Assembly (NCBI RefSeq): GCF_022346995.1
Contig: NZ_JAKRNM010000001.1
Location: 1,302,001-1,366,000 of the forward strand
Reading direction: 5' to 3'
From: Paenibacillus sp. ACRRY
Lineage (GTDB): Bacteria; Bacillota; Bacilli; Paenibacillales; Paenibacillaceae
DNA length: 64,000 bases
Part shown: positions 1 to 8,464 of the stretch, one piece after another
Numbering within the stretch: position 1 is the first letter of the stretch
How the letters are laid out: each line of letters starts with the position of its first letter
Made by a program: the position numbers and the translations under genes
Notes under the pieces: model-generated
Databases searched by the model: none
Told to the model about the DNA's origin: nothing
What the model saw: the letters and a program-made list of their open reading frames with translations, nothing else

Positions 1-351
1 CATACTATCAATCTAACTTCAAGAGACTGTGCCATGTTTCTCACGTATCACGGGAAGTCATTAAGCTACATGAAGGCAGCACGTCACTTCAAACGTGAAG
101 GTATTCCGTTTGTTACAATAACAGCAGCACCCCAGAGTGAGTTGGCTAAATGGAGTACCTTATGTTTACAGGTTGCCAACGACGAGGAGAAGTTCGCCAA
201 GATCGGAACCTTCTCTTCGCAGATTGCCCTGGAATATGTGTTAAACGTGCTGTACGCCTGCATTTACAATATGGACTATGCCAAAAATAAACAAACGGCC
301 ACAGAGTCTCTCCAGAAATTTGCCATGAGTGACATGATGAATGATATATAA
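1..351 (+). CDS. RpiR/MurR-type transcriptional regulator, C-terminal SIS part (partial)
   Basis: The reading frame is open from base 1, so the gene begins outside the window and only about 116 C-terminal residues are present. The visible part has the look of a SIS sugar-phosphate-binding domain: a TSRDCAMFLTYHGKS stretch (phosphosugar-binding loop), then VPFVTITA-like beta strand (IPFVTITAAPQSELAKW) and a helical end with a GTFSSQIALEYVLNVLYAC segment typical of the C terminus of RpiR-family regulators. In that family an N-terminal HTH domain, not visible here, is followed by this SIS domain, which senses a phosphorylated sugar. The next gene follows 22-31 bases later on the same strand and may be co-transcribed. 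An internal ATG at 34 is not the true start. Confidence 0.75.
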   Translation, partial: HTINLTSRDCAMFLTYHGKSLSYMKAARHFKREGIPFVTITAAPQSELAKWSTLCLQVANDEEKFAKIGTFSSQIALEYVLNVLYACIYNMDYAKNKQTATESLQKFAMSDMMNDI

Positions 352-382
352 ATAAACATACGAAAAGAACGAGGTGCCCGCA

Positions 383-808
383 TTGAAATTTAGTGAATAT
401 GTCGTAGGTCAGCGCTACGAAACCAAATCGATTAAACTGTCCAAAACCGATATTATGGAGTTTGCGAAGATTTATGATCCACAGTACATGCATTTGGATG
501 AGGAAAAAGCCAAAAAAGGTCGTTTCGGCAGCCTGATTGCTTCGGGCATGCAAACGATGAACATCTCCTTCAAGCTATGGATTGAGGTAGGCGTTTACGG
601 AGAGAATGTTGTCGCAGGTACAGGGATGAATCATATTCAGTTTATCAAGCCTGTATTTCCGGATGATGAGCTGAGCGTGGTCGCCGAAGTGATTGAACTG
701 CTCCCAAGACGAAGAGGCAATGGCATTGTTACCGTGCAGCTCACGACCTATAATCAAAATCATCAAAAAGTATTTCAGGCAGATTTAAGCGCGTTAATTG
801 ATAATTGA
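383..808 (+). CDS. MaoC-like hotdog-fold dehydratase family protein
   Basis: A protein of about 141 residues with a MaoC/hotdog pattern: an N-terminal strand, SKTDIMEFAKIYDPQYMHLD (the Asp and His positions of the hydratase-2 motif), then FGSLIASGMQT and a beta-rich C-terminal half. MaoC-like proteins hydrate enoyl-CoA or related thioesters; the substrate here is unknown. A GTG at 374 gives a slightly longer frame, but GAGGTG at 371-376 is a good ribosome binding site six bases before TTG 383, so TTG 383 is preferred. The upstream neighbour is the RpiR-type regulator in the same direction. Confidence 0.75.
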   Translation: MKFSEYVVGQRYETKSIKLSKTDIMEFAKIYDPQYMHLDEEKAKKGRFGSLIASGMQTMNISFKLWIEVGVYGENVVAGTGMNHIQFIKPVFPDDELSVVAEVIELLPRRRGNGIVTVQLTTYNQNHQKVFQADLSALIDN

Positions 809-827
809 GTTCATGGTAGAATGATAA

Positions 828-865
828 GGAGCAGTTGATCCAGCCATCGCTGCATGAACTGCTCC
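828..865. terminator. Hairpin between convergent genes
   Basis: Arms GGAGCAGTT (828-836) and AACTGCTCC (857-865) enclose a smaller CAGC/GCTG hairpin. It sits between the plus-strand MaoC-like gene and the minus-strand GH2 gene, where a shared terminator is expected. The U-tract is weak on both strands, so termination efficiency is uncertain. Confidence 0.45.
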
Positions 866-961
866 CTATTATGATTATATGATTACGATTCATTTCGGCA
901 AACGCCTTACAATAACAATGATCCGGAGTACATGTCTTCTCGATCTTGCATATGCGCAAGT

Positions 962-2728
962 TTAGCTTAGATTGATTTTGCGAATGACATCCAAAGGTAC
1001 CTTTGGCTCTCGCTCTTCGTTTAACAAGCCATTAATCTCCTGCTGCACATCTGTGAGCTGTGTATAACAATAGCCTGAAATATAGGGAACCGCTTTGATT
1101 GCTCCCGTAATTGAACGGAAGCGTTCAATAAAGGCTTCAACTGATTCGACCTGATTGCCGTATCCCCACCCCTTGTCTGATTGAAAAGCTATGCCGCCAA
1201 ATTCACTAACAATAATGGGTTGGCCCTTGTAATGATGTCCTTGGGCATACGCATATTTCCACTGATTGAAGGAGATCTGATTGTTTACAATCGCTTCCTT
1301 ATCTTGATACTGCTTCTGAAATACCTCGCCCGCCTCCACATAATCATGAAGTGTCAAAATATCCGAAATGGTATGTTCCCAGCCATCATTCGTCACAACC
1401 GGACGATAAGGATCCATTGTTTTGGTCAGATGATAGATGGTCTGCGTGAACTGCTGCTGTCTAACATCTTGGGCAATGGCTGGAATTCCCCATGATTCAT
1501 TGAACGGAACCCAGGTAATTACACTTGGATGATTGTATTGTTGTGGCACAATCTCCAGCCATTCCTTCGTGAATCGGGTAACCGCCTCGTCATTAAACTC
1601 AAACGTGGAAGCCATCTCAGACCAGACCAGCATTCCTTTTACATCACACCAATACAAAAAGCGTGGATCTTCCAGTTTCATATGTTTACGAAGGCCGTTG
1701 TATCCCATCTCAGCTATTCGATCAATATCCAAAATCAAGGCTTCCTCTGAAGGCGCGGTCAGATGGCTTTCCGGCCAATAGCCTTGATCCAAAATCAGTC
1801 GTTGATAGAGCGGACCATTATTCAATTTAATCTGCCCGTTCTCTATCGATATTTTCCGCATGCCGAAATAGGACTGGACACGGTCGATCTCCTGCTCATG
1901 TTCATACATGACGAACTCAATGTCATATAAGTTTGGTGATCCTGGAGCCCAAAGAAGCTGCTTCCATGGACCTCCTGCCTCGTGCCGCACATCAATCTCA
2001 AGTGTGGTCCAGGGTCTGTCTGGGGAGAAGTTTACCGTTTGTATATGCTGACCTTTCAGCTCAATACGTGTCTCCAAACGCAGATTGCTTCGGCCTTCAA
2101 TTCCGCTCAGTTGAAAATCCAAACGGATCATATGCCGGTCGATATCAGGCGTCATTTTAACTGAATCGATTCTTGTTTCATGGACAAATTCAATCCAGAC
2201 ACTTTTCCATATCCCGGTACTTTGTACATAGAAGCATTCAAAATTTTGATCCACCCAGCGTTGTTTTCCTCTTGGCTGTGCACAGCTCTGACTATCTTCT
2301 ACTTCGAGGATGATACTGTTCTCCGCACCATAACGGATATAAGGCGTGATATCGAAGGAAAACGCAGCGTAAGCTCCCTCGTGTTCACCTGCAACCGTTC
2401 CATTCACCCAGCATTTTGCGTGATAATCGACTCCCTGAAAGTGTAGTATAGTCCTTTTGCCTTGGGCCTCTATAGGAATTGTCACCTGCTTGCGATACCA
2501 GACTCGTGGATGAAATGTTTCGTCGCCAATTCCGCTGGCTTTGGTTTCATACGTGAAAGGAACCTGAATGGTGCTCCCTTTCGGGAATTGAGCCTCATCA
2601 TACCACTGCTCTCGTACCCCCACCTGATTGTCGTCAAAGCTAAAATCCCACGCTCCGTTCAAATCCATCCATGGTGTGCGAACAAATTGTGGTCTTGGAT
2701 AATCTTTGATATACGATTTCGTTGTCAT
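962..2728 (-). CDS. Glycoside hydrolase family 2 protein (beta-galactosidase/beta-glucuronidase type)
   Basis: About 588 residues with the GH2 layout: a jelly-roll sugar-binding domain (PRPQFVRTPWMDLNGAWDF; KQVTIP; LHFQGVDYHAKCWVNG), an immunoglobulin-like middle domain and a TIM barrel. The barrel shows the acid/base Glu in TWVPFNESWG (about E411) and the nucleophile Glu in IIVSEFGG (about E509). No signal peptide is seen, so it is probably cytoplasmic and acts on imported oligosaccharides. Start: a longer frame begins at 2749, but GGAGGG sits about seven bases before ATG 2728, and the GH2 homology starts there. Exact sugar specificity cannot be told from sequence. It is not obviously in an operon. 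Confidence 0.85.
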   Translation of the reverse strand: MTTKSYIKDYPRPQFVRTPWMDLNGAWDFSFDDNQVGVREQWYDEAQFPKGSTIQVPFTYETKASGIGDETFHPRVWYRKQVTIPIEAQGKRTILHFQGVDYHAKCWVNGTVAGEHEGAYAAFSFDITPYIRYGAENSIILEVEDSQSCAQPRGKQRWVDQNFECFYVQSTGIWKSVWIEFVHETRIDSVKMTPDIDRHMIRLDFQLSGIEGRSNLRLETRIELKGQHIQTVNFSPDRPWTTLEIDVRHEAGGPWKQLLWAPGSPNLYDIEFVMYEHEQEIDRVQSYFGMRKISIENGQIKLNNGPLYQRLILDQGYWPESHLTAPSEEALILDIDRIAEMGYNGLRKHMKLEDPRFLYWCDVKGMLVWSEMASTFEFNDEAVTRFTKEWLEIVPQQYNHPSVITWVPFNESWGIPAIAQDVRQQQFTQTIYHLTKTMDPYRPVVTNDGWEHTISDILTLHDYVEAGEVFQKQYQDKEAIVNNQISFNQWKYAYAQGHHYKGQPIIVSEFGGIAFQSDKGWGYGNQVESVEAFIERFRSITGAIKAVPYISGYCYTQLTDVQQEINGLLNEEREPKVPLDVIRKINLS

Positions 2729-2884
2729 TTGATTCCCTCCGCTCTTCACATCGTTCGTTCAATTATTTCATAATTTATAAATCAATTGAACATTCGTTAC
2801 ATATTTATTGTATTTATACCGGGATTATAGCGAGACTACAATCATATGTCAACGCTTACAAATCCGATTTCCAACTATTTTTGC

Positions 2885-2928
2885 ATAAAAAAAGCATTAG
2901 ATACCATGTATACGTATCTAATGCTTTT
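2885..2928 (-). terminator. Rho-independent terminator of the DEAD-box helicase gene
   Basis: Perfect 15-base arms at 2890-2904 and 2914-2928 (core GCATTAGATAC / GTATCTAATGC) with a nine-base loop. On the minus strand the stem is followed by a run of seven T residues, which fits termination of the leftward helicase transcript. Confidence 0.75.
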
Positions 2929-2943
2929 GTTTCACTGTTCCAC

Positions 2944-2988
2944 GCCAATCACCAAGGAGCATTGTTAAATTGCTCTTCGGTGATTGGC
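2944..2988. repeat. Long near-perfect inverted repeat downstream of the helicase
   Basis: Eighteen-base arms at 2944-2961 and 2971-2988 (GCCAATCACC at the outer end, matching GGTGATTGGC) pair at 16 of 18 positions around a nine-base loop. It lies between the helicase stop (3044) and the terminator at 2885-2928. It has no U-tract. It could be an mRNA-stabilising 3-prime structure; function unknown. Confidence 0.6.
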
Positions 2989-3043
2989 ATGTCTATCGTA
3001 ATATAGTTTGGCTCCGAGGAGCTGGTAAACGTTCATGCGTTTG

Positions 3044-4390
3044 TTAACCTTTGCTGATCTTGCTGTTGTTTGTCCTAGTCTTCGTTGTTCTTGCGTTTGT
3101 TTGTTTGCTATGGCTCGTTTTCCCCGGCTTGGTAAACCATTCGGACTTGGGTTTGCGCGCGGGGTTCTTCTTAGCCTTGGCAGGTTTATTGGTCATGGAA
3201 TGGTTGGCTGCAGCCTTCGATCCCTTGCTGTTTTTTACAAACACAGGAGCACTCGTCATCGGATAAGGATGATCTTTGACTTCCGGAATGCTCTTCTTGA
3301 TTACCTTCTCAATATCCTTGAGGAACGGCATTTCTTCCTTATCGCAAAAAGAGATTGCCATACCACTGTTCCCTGCTCTACCCGTACGGCCAATTCGGTG
3401 TACATAGGTTTCCGGAATATTAGGCAGGTTAAAGTTGATGACATGAGAGAGCTCTTCAACGTCAATTCCTCTTGCCGCAATATCTGTCGCTACCAGCACT
3501 CGTGTTACTCCGCTTTTGAAATTGTTCAGCGCTTTTTGTCGATCGTTCTGAGACTTGTCACCATGAATGGCTTGAGCAGTCACATTTACCTTGGTCAACT
3601 CACGTGTAACACGGTCAGCGCCGCGCTTCGTGCGGGTGAACACCAGTGCCGAAACAATGGATTTATCCTGCAAAATATGATTCAACATATGTTGTTTCTT
3701 GCCATTCTCCAATAAATACACAGACTGTTCAATTCGGTCTACCGTAGAAGACACCGGTGTGATTTCAACTTTAACAGGATCTATGAGTAACGTTTTGACC
3801 ATTTTAGTGATTTCCGGAGGCATTGTAGCTGAGAAGAAAAGGGTTTGTTTCTTGCTCGGCATCTTGGAGATGATTCGCTTCACATCATGAATAAAGCCCA
3901 TATCCAGCATCCGGTCAGCTTCATCTAATACCAAAATCTCAATGGATTTCAAATCAATACGTTTTTGGTTAACCAGATCCATCAATCGGCCTGGCGTTGC
4001 GATAATAATATCTGCACCTTGGCTCAGCGCACGCTCTTGCACCTTCTGTGAAACACCACCAACGATAGCGGCGCAGCGAATATCCGTGTATCGGCTATAC
4101 GTCTTAATGTTATCCGCAATCTGGATAGCCAGCTCTCTAGTTGGGCTCAAAATCAAGGAGCGAATACGGCGTCCTTGTCTGGGGCCACCAGCCTTTTGGC
4201 TTAATAATTGAATGATTGGCACCGAAAACGCTGCCGTCTTCCCTGTTCCTGTTTGCGCACAGCCAAGCAAGTCTCTGCCTGCCAATACGGCTGGGATCGC
4301 TTGTTCCTGAATAGGTGTAGGGTTCGTATAGTTCGCTTTGTTCAATCCTTCTAAGATTGGGGGTATAATATTCAAGTCTTTAAATTTCAT
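3044..4390 (-). CDS. DEAD-box ATP-dependent RNA helicase (RhlE/CshA-like)
   Basis: A 448-residue helicase with all core motifs: Q motif (YTNPTPIQEQAIP, 21-33), Walker A AQTGTGKT (45-52), PTRELA (83-88), TPGR (132-135), DEAD (156-159), SAT (187-189), then RGIDVE and YVHRIGRTGRAG in the second RecA domain. The C-terminal 70 residues are Lys/Arg/Ser/Asn-rich and probably bind RNA nonspecifically, as in RhlE-type enzymes. The family remodels RNA in cold adaptation, ribosome assembly and mRNA turnover; which of these applies here is not visible. GAAGGAG precedes ATG 4390. It stands alone, with its own 3-prime hairpins. Confidence 0.92.
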   Translation of the reverse strand: MKFKDLNIIPPILEGLNKANYTNPTPIQEQAIPAVLAGRDLLGCAQTGTGKTAAFSVPIIQLLSQKAGGPRQGRRIRSLILSPTRELAIQIADNIKTYSRYTDIRCAAIVGGVSQKVQERALSQGADIIIATPGRLMDLVNQKRIDLKSIEILVLDEADRMLDMGFIHDVKRIISKMPSKKQTLFFSATMPPEITKMVKTLLIDPVKVEITPVSSTVDRIEQSVYLLENGKKQHMLNHILQDKSIVSALVFTRTKRGADRVTRELTKVNVTAQAIHGDKSQNDRQKALNNFKSGVTRVLVATDIAARGIDVEELSHVINFNLPNIPETYVHRIGRTGRAGNSGMAISFCDKEEMPFLKDIEKVIKKSIPEVKDHPYPMTSAPVFVKNSKGSKAAANHSMTNKPAKAKKNPARKPKSEWFTKPGKTSHSKQTNARTTKTRTNNSKISKG

Positions 4391-4499
4391 TGAGTCTCCT
4401 TCATGACGTCCATATCTATTAGATGTGTCTTGTTTTCACACGTAACGAATAAGGATACCATTAAAAAGACGATCTGTATATTATCTTTTAATCCCAATG

Positions 4500-4814
4500 T
4501 CAGCTCACCAGTTTCAACCCAACCGCAGATCCAAGCACCATGGCAATAAACAATATTCTAAGTGCGTTTCGGGATTCTCCATAGAAAATCATGCCAAGAA
4601 TCGCTCCTCCGGAAGCACCTATACCCGTCCAAACGGCATACGCCGTACCCATCGGCAGTGTTTTCATGGCCAGAGACAGCAGCCAGAAGCTTAACCCAAA
4701 GCCTGCAACTAAGAGCAGGATGGATATCCAATTACGGTCTTTGTTCCATTTATTAATCATCAATACACCCAGCATCTCGAATAGGCCTGCCATAATAAGA
4801 AATACCCAGTTCAT
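4500..4814 (-). CDS. ykkD: SMR-family exporter subunit, YkkD-like
   Basis: A 104-residue protein with four predicted membrane helices and the SMR signatures [12 protein letters not shown] (conserved Glu in TM1) and [16 protein letters not shown]. It closely resembles Bacillus subtilis YkkD as I know it. Start ATG 4814 overlaps the stop of the upstream ykkC-like gene in an ATGA arrangement (4811-4814), so the two are translationally coupled and probably form a hetero-oligomer. AAGGAGG lies about ten bases upstream. A longer open frame to 5102 is only the shadow of ykkC. The guanidine-I riboswitch upstream points to guanidinium export rather than general drug resistance. Confidence 0.9.
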   Translation of the reverse strand: MNWVFLIMAGLFEMLGVLMINKWNKDRNWISILLLVAGFGLSFWLLSLAMKTLPMGTAYAVWTGIGASGGAILGMIFYGESRNALRILFIAMVLGSAVGLKLVS

Positions 4815-5152
4815 GAATGATGCGCCTCCTTCGTTTTCTGCTTGCTTACCATTTTCAGTCCGATTACACCGAGCAATAACACACCAATGAGTATCATTTT
4901 CCCAGCCTGGACAGCAGCACCGAATAACAGGATCTCCGCCAGCACCGTGCCAGCCGTTCCCAATCCGACAAATACCGCGTATACCGTTCCGACATCGAGT
5001 GTACGGGAAGCCGCAATCATCAAGGAAAAGCTGACGGCAATGGCGATCACCGTTGCTCCCCATTCCAACAGACCACTCGCATGCTTTAAGCCAATCACCC
5101 AACCCACCTCGAAAAGGGCTGCAATAATAACAGACAACCAGGTTTTGTTCAT
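4811..5152 (-). CDS. ykkC: SMR-family exporter subunit, YkkC-like
   Basis: A 113-residue four-helix SMR protein with the TM1 Glu in [14 protein letters not shown] and the [17 protein letters not shown] motif, strongly like B. subtilis YkkC. AAAGGAG lies ten bases before ATG 5152. The gene is first in a two-gene operon with ykkD and is preceded by a guanidine-I riboswitch and intrinsic terminator. Expected role: proton-coupled export of guanidinium as a heteromer with YkkD. The function rests on family knowledge plus the riboswitch, not on any assay. Confidence 0.9.
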   Translation of the reverse strand: MNKTWLSVIIAALFEVGWVIGLKHASGLLEWGATVIAIAVSFSLMIAASRTLDVGTVYAVFVGLGTAGTVLAEILLFGAAVQAGKMILIGVLLLGVIGLKMVSKQKTKEAHHS

Positions 5153-5225
5153 TTTTGACCTACTCCTTTTTTATCAAATTTCATACAACAACAATTAGTA
5201 TGTGTATTAGAGAGCAAAACAAAAA

Positions 5226-5356
5226 AAAAGCCTGGGAAACAAACTGCATTCAAGCAGTTTATCTCCCAGGCTTTTATCCCTCCGTGGCACAACCATCAGG
5301 TTATGAGCTTTCTCTCGGACCAGACCGATCTCACCCGCGGAACCCTAGAAAGCATG
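5226..5356 (-). promoter_or_regulatory. Guanidine-I (ykkC class) riboswitch with expression-platform terminator
   Basis: On the minus strand the conserved blocks of the guanidine-I aptamer appear in order: CTAGGGTTCCG (5338-5348), GGTCTGGTCCGAGAG (about 5312-5326), an ACGGAGGGATAAAAGCC block and GCCTGGGAGA (about 5262-5271). The last block also forms the 5-prime arm of a terminator: arms 5264-5275 and 5226-5237 (AAAAGCCTGGGA paired with TCCCAGGCTTTT), with an inner AAACTGC/GCAGTTT stem and a run of nine T. Ligand binding would sequester the shared strand and let ykkCD be transcribed: an ON switch. Confidence 0.93.
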
Positions 5357-5377
5357 TCGTATGATTTTATGTTTCCT

Positions 5378-5405
5378 ATTATACACACTTCTCCCCTTGG
5401 GGCAA
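5378..5405 (-). promoter_or_regulatory. Sigma-A promoter of the riboswitch-ykkCD operon
   Basis: TATAAT (5378-5383 on the complement) is 16 bases downstream of TTGCCC (5400-5405). Predicted transcription starts about 15-20 bases before the conserved aptamer core. It lies right behind the stop codon of the pentapeptide-repeat gene. Confidence 0.6.
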
Positions 5406-5410
5406 GTCTT

Positions 5411-6043
5411 TTATGATTTGATTACAATTCCCATTAATCCAACGAAGGTCGCCGCTTGATAGGGTGAAATAACGCAGCCGTTCAGATCTTCCATGTTCAA
5501 TACCAGGGAGTCAAATTGGCAATTGCTAAGATCCAAGCCTTTTAATTTCGTACCTGTCATGAAAGCCTGATCGATATTGCAATGTTCCAGCAGGATTTTT
5601 TGCAATGCTAGATAGGCAAAGTCAGCACTAATTAATGAACATTCAGCAAAAGCGACTTGTTTAAGGTGGGCAAATCTAAAATTGGAGTAATCCCCCACAC
5701 TCGCAGCAAATTGAACGTTTTGCATCCTGCTGGTGGAAAAATCCGTGCCGACAAATTTACAGTTGGTCCATGCGGTTCGGTGCATGATAGCACCTGAGAA
5801 ATTGACGTTGGAGAAATCGCAATTTTCAAAAACAACATCCGTAAATTCAAATTGCTCCAGCGAGGAATCAGAGATCATCATATTTCTGAAAATGATATTC
5901 TCGAAGGATACTTTGAGTGCTTCCTGGTTATCCAGTGAGATATGTTCAATGAGTTGATTCTGGTATTCTGTTTTGGACTCCAAAACCTGGATGGTCTCTA
6001 TGGTCATCGATTGTTCCTGAATTTTCGGGCTATCTATTTTCAT
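5411..6043 (-). CDS. Pentapeptide-repeat protein
   Basis: A 210-residue protein whose central region (about 55-190) is made of A(D/N)LXX-like five-residue units such as FENCDFSNVNFSGA, CKFVGTDF, FAECSLISADFAYL and LKGLDLSNCQFDSL, which fold into a right-handed quadrilateral beta helix. It ends with SPYQAATFVGLMGIVIK, a tail I associate with Firmicute pentapeptide-repeat proteins. Some members (Qnr, MfpA) protect DNA gyrase by mimicking DNA, but many have no known function, and nothing here decides between them. It is a single gene; its stop is just upstream of the ykkCD promoter. Confidence 0.85.
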   Translation of the reverse strand: MKIDSPKIQEQSMTIETIQVLESKTEYQNQLIEHISLDNQEALKVSFENIIFRNMMISDSSLEQFEFTDVVFENCDFSNVNFSGAIMHRTAWTNCKFVGTDFSTSRMQNVQFAASVGDYSNFRFAHLKQVAFAECSLISADFAYLALQKILLEHCNIDQAFMTGTKLKGLDLSNCQFDSLVLNMEDLNGCVISPYQAATFVGLMGIVIKS

Positions 6044-6202
6044 ACTTCTTTCCCGCTCCTTTATAAGCTACAATTCTCACACGACTGGTATCCAGAAACC
6101 ACTGCCATTACGCTTAAGTTTTGGCCAAACCTTTTTCCCATGGCATCAATCTTGATTTCAGAGCAACATGAAATAAAACAGCATAAGTTGATGTTATGGC
6201 TG

Positions 6203-7369
6203 CTACAATGCTTCATCTTTCTGCAGATACGGTTTATTCCCTGGAATGGACTTTTTCACATATATAGCAAACAACAATAAGGCTACCAAAACAGATAGAG
6301 CGCTGACACTAAATAGAACGCTGTAGCTCATGTATTCCGAAACCAAACCCAGCAAAATCGCGCCCAGACCAATTCCCAGATCCGTTGCTGTCGAGAAAAA
6401 GGCATTGGCAGCACCTTGACGTTCCTTCGGCGCCATACGAAGTGTTATGGCCTGAAGAGCAGGCTGCGCAGATCCAAAACCGATGCCGTACAGAACAGCA
6501 GAACACAATACCCCAAACAAACTGGTTGAGAAGCTCAGGACAAGTAGTGCTGCCATCGTAATAATAAGAGACGGCACAATCACAGCCACCTCTCCAATGC
6601 GATCGGAGAGTTTTCCTGCGATTGGACGAGAAAGAGCAAGCGTTGCTGCGTAGATGAGAAAAAAAGTGCCGGAATTGACCTGAATCTCAGCTGCAAATAA
6701 CGGAACAAACGTTGTAATTCCTCCATACGCCACAAAAAGAAAAAATATTGGTGCCATTACAGGCAATACGGATTTTTCGAATATCTGAATCTTCTTCTGA
6801 TTCGCTGCCGGCGTGAAAGGTATTTTAGCTGCAAGCGTCAATGACAGTGCAACGGCAGATAGAACAACTGCAAACAGGAACATGCTCTGATAGGATTGGC
6901 CTTGCATGATACTTAATCCAATCATGGGGCCAATCGCCATCGCGAAAGTCATGGAGGTACTGAACCAGCCCATCCCTTCTCCACGACGATTAGCCGGAAT
7001 CATATCAGTGACGGCAGTCATCATGGAAGTTGTCGACATTGCCCAGCTTATACCGTGTACCATTCGGAGTCCCATCAGTACCAAGACGCCACCAACCCAG
7101 TTATACATATACATGGATGCAATGAAAACGAGCAATCCCACAATCATAAACGGACGTCTGCCGAATCGATCCAGTAACCCACCGACAAACGGCCTGAATA
7201 GGACAGAAGATAACATTAATGCTCCCATTGCCAGTCCCACTTGCTGTTCATTGCCGCCCATCTCTTTAATAAATAGCGGGAGCGTAGGATACAGCATATA
7301 AAAGGCAGTGAATAAAAAAAGCAATCCCAATGTCATTAAAATAAAGGACCTGGTCCATAAACGTTCCAA
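6203..7369 (-). CDS. MFS transporter, probable drug/metabolite exporter
   Basis: A 388-residue membrane protein with about 12 hydrophobic segments and the MFS motif between TM2 and TM3 (FVGGLLDRFGRRPFMIVG) plus a second RPIAGKLSDRIG copy in the C-terminal half. The size and lack of long loops fit the smaller drug:proton antiporter group. Start: TTG 7369 lies ten bases after AAGGAG. The substrate is unknown and there is no adjacent regulator. It is followed by the pentapeptide-repeat gene after a 159-base gap in which I see no other gene. Confidence 0.85.
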   Translation of the reverse strand: MERLWTRSFILMTLGLLFLFTAFYMLYPTLPLFIKEMGGNEQQVGLAMGALMLSSVLFRPFVGGLLDRFGRRPFMIVGLLVFIASMYMYNWVGGVLVLMGLRMVHGISWAMSTTSMMTAVTDMIPANRRGEGMGWFSTSMTFAMAIGPMIGLSIMQGQSYQSMFLFAVVLSAVALSLTLAAKIPFTPAANQKKIQIFEKSVLPVMAPIFFLFVAYGGITTFVPLFAAEIQVNSGTFFLIYAATLALSRPIAGKLSDRIGEVAVIVPSLIITMAALLVLSFSTSLFGVLCSAVLYGIGFGSAQPALQAITLRMAPKERQGAANAFFSTATDLGIGLGAILLGLVSEYMSYSVLFSVSALSVLVALLLFAIYVKKSIPGNKPYLQKDEAL

Positions 7370-7410
7370 CCATTTTCCACTCCTTATCAGTCAGCAAGAA
7401 TTAAACGATT

Positions 7411-7435
7411 AAAAAAGTCGCCTGTAAGGCGACTT
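7411..7435 (-). terminator. Terminator of the aldo/keto reductase at 7455
   Basis: Arms AAGTCGCC and GGCGACTT (7415-7422, 7428-7435), followed on the minus strand by a T run (7411-7416). Confidence 0.8.
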
Positions 7436-7454
7436 CATTCAATTTATTTCAACT

Positions 7455-8441
7455 CTAACTTAGGTTACCCGTCACCGGATGAGGGATATAGGCTTCCTCC
7501 AGGTAACTGATTTCTTCTGGTGTCAGCTTCACTGAAAGCGCGGATACCGCATCTTCAAGATGATGAATCTTGGTTGCACCAATGATGGGTGCGGTTACTG
7601 CATCTTTTTGCAGCAGCCAGGCCAGAGCAACCTGTGCTCGTGCAATACCCCGTTTTCCAGCCACCTCAGCTACCCGTTCGACCACCCGGCGATCGGCTTC
7701 AACCATTGTACTTTCATAGAACGCTTTTCCAACCGGATCAATCTCCGAACGGGCAGTCTGTTCATTCCAGTCCCGGGTCAGTCGTCCTTTGGCTAGCGGA
7801 CTCCACGGAATAACACCTACCCCTTCTTCAAGGCATAGTGGCAGCATTTCACGTTCTTCTTCACGATATAACAAGTTTAAATGGTTTTGCATGGAGACGA
7901 ATTTTGTCCATCCGTGTCGCTCGGCAGTATGCTGGGCTTTCATGAACTGCCAGGCATACATGGAGGAAGCACCGATGTATCTGGCCTTCCCAGCCTTCAC
8001 CACATCATGAAGGGCCTCCATCGTTTCTTCAACGGGCGTTGTGTTGTCCCAACGATGAATCTGATACAGATCCACGTAATCCGTACCCAAACGTAAGAGA
8101 CTGTTATCGATTTCGTTCATGATCGCTTTTCTCGACAGTCCTGCACCATTTGGTCCCGGAGACATCCGAAAAAACAATTTCGTTGCCAGGACAATCTCAT
8201 CCCGGCGGGCAAAATCCTTCAACGCACGTCCAACAATTTCTTCACTGGTTCCGTCTGAATAAATGTTCGCCGTATCAAAAAAATTAATACCCGCCTCCAG
8301 CGCTTTTTGGATAAACGGGCGGCTCTGCTCTTCGTTCAGTGACCAGGGAGCCATCCCACGTTCCGGGACGCCGTAACTCATACACCCAAGACACAGTTTC
8401 GAAACGTCCAGACCTGTTCTTCCAAGTTTAACATATTCCAT
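7455..8441 (-). CDS. Aldo/keto reductase family oxidoreductase
   Basis: A 328-residue TIM-barrel reductase. Visible family features: N-terminal LGRTGLDVSKLCLGCMSYG, catalytic Asp/Tyr in FFDTANIYSDG, Lys in VLATKLFF, His in DLYQIHRWD, and the NADPH-binding C-terminal region with SPLAKGRL and APIIGATKIHHLEDAV. These enzymes reduce aldehydes and ketones with NADPH; the substrate is unknown. A good GGAGTG site precedes ATG 8441. A second, divergent paralogue lies upstream at 8697, so this is a tandem pair of different subfamilies rather than a recent duplication. Confidence 0.9.
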   Translation of the reverse strand: MEYVKLGRTGLDVSKLCLGCMSYGVPERGMAPWSLNEEQSRPFIQKALEAGINFFDTANIYSDGTSEEIVGRALKDFARRDEIVLATKLFFRMSPGPNGAGLSRKAIMNEIDNSLLRLGTDYVDLYQIHRWDNTTPVEETMEALHDVVKAGKARYIGASSMYAWQFMKAQHTAERHGWTKFVSMQNHLNLLYREEEREMLPLCLEEGVGVIPWSPLAKGRLTRDWNEQTARSEIDPVGKAFYESTMVEADRRVVERVAEVAGKRGIARAQVALAWLLQKDAVTAPIIGATKIHHLEDAVSALSVKLTPEEISYLEEAYIPHPVTGNLS

Positions 8442-8464
8442 AAATCACGCACTCCTAACATTTT

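Noticed and set aside
3035..3715. A 226-residue plus-strand frame
   Set aside because: It lies antisense to the DEAD-box helicase gene, has no ribosome binding site or motif, and is a codon-bias shadow.
4500..5102. A 200-residue minus-strand frame across both SMR genes
   Set aside because: Its N-terminal half is Cys/Trp-rich nonsense out of frame with ykkC; the true ykkD starts at ATG 4814 with the ATGA overlap.
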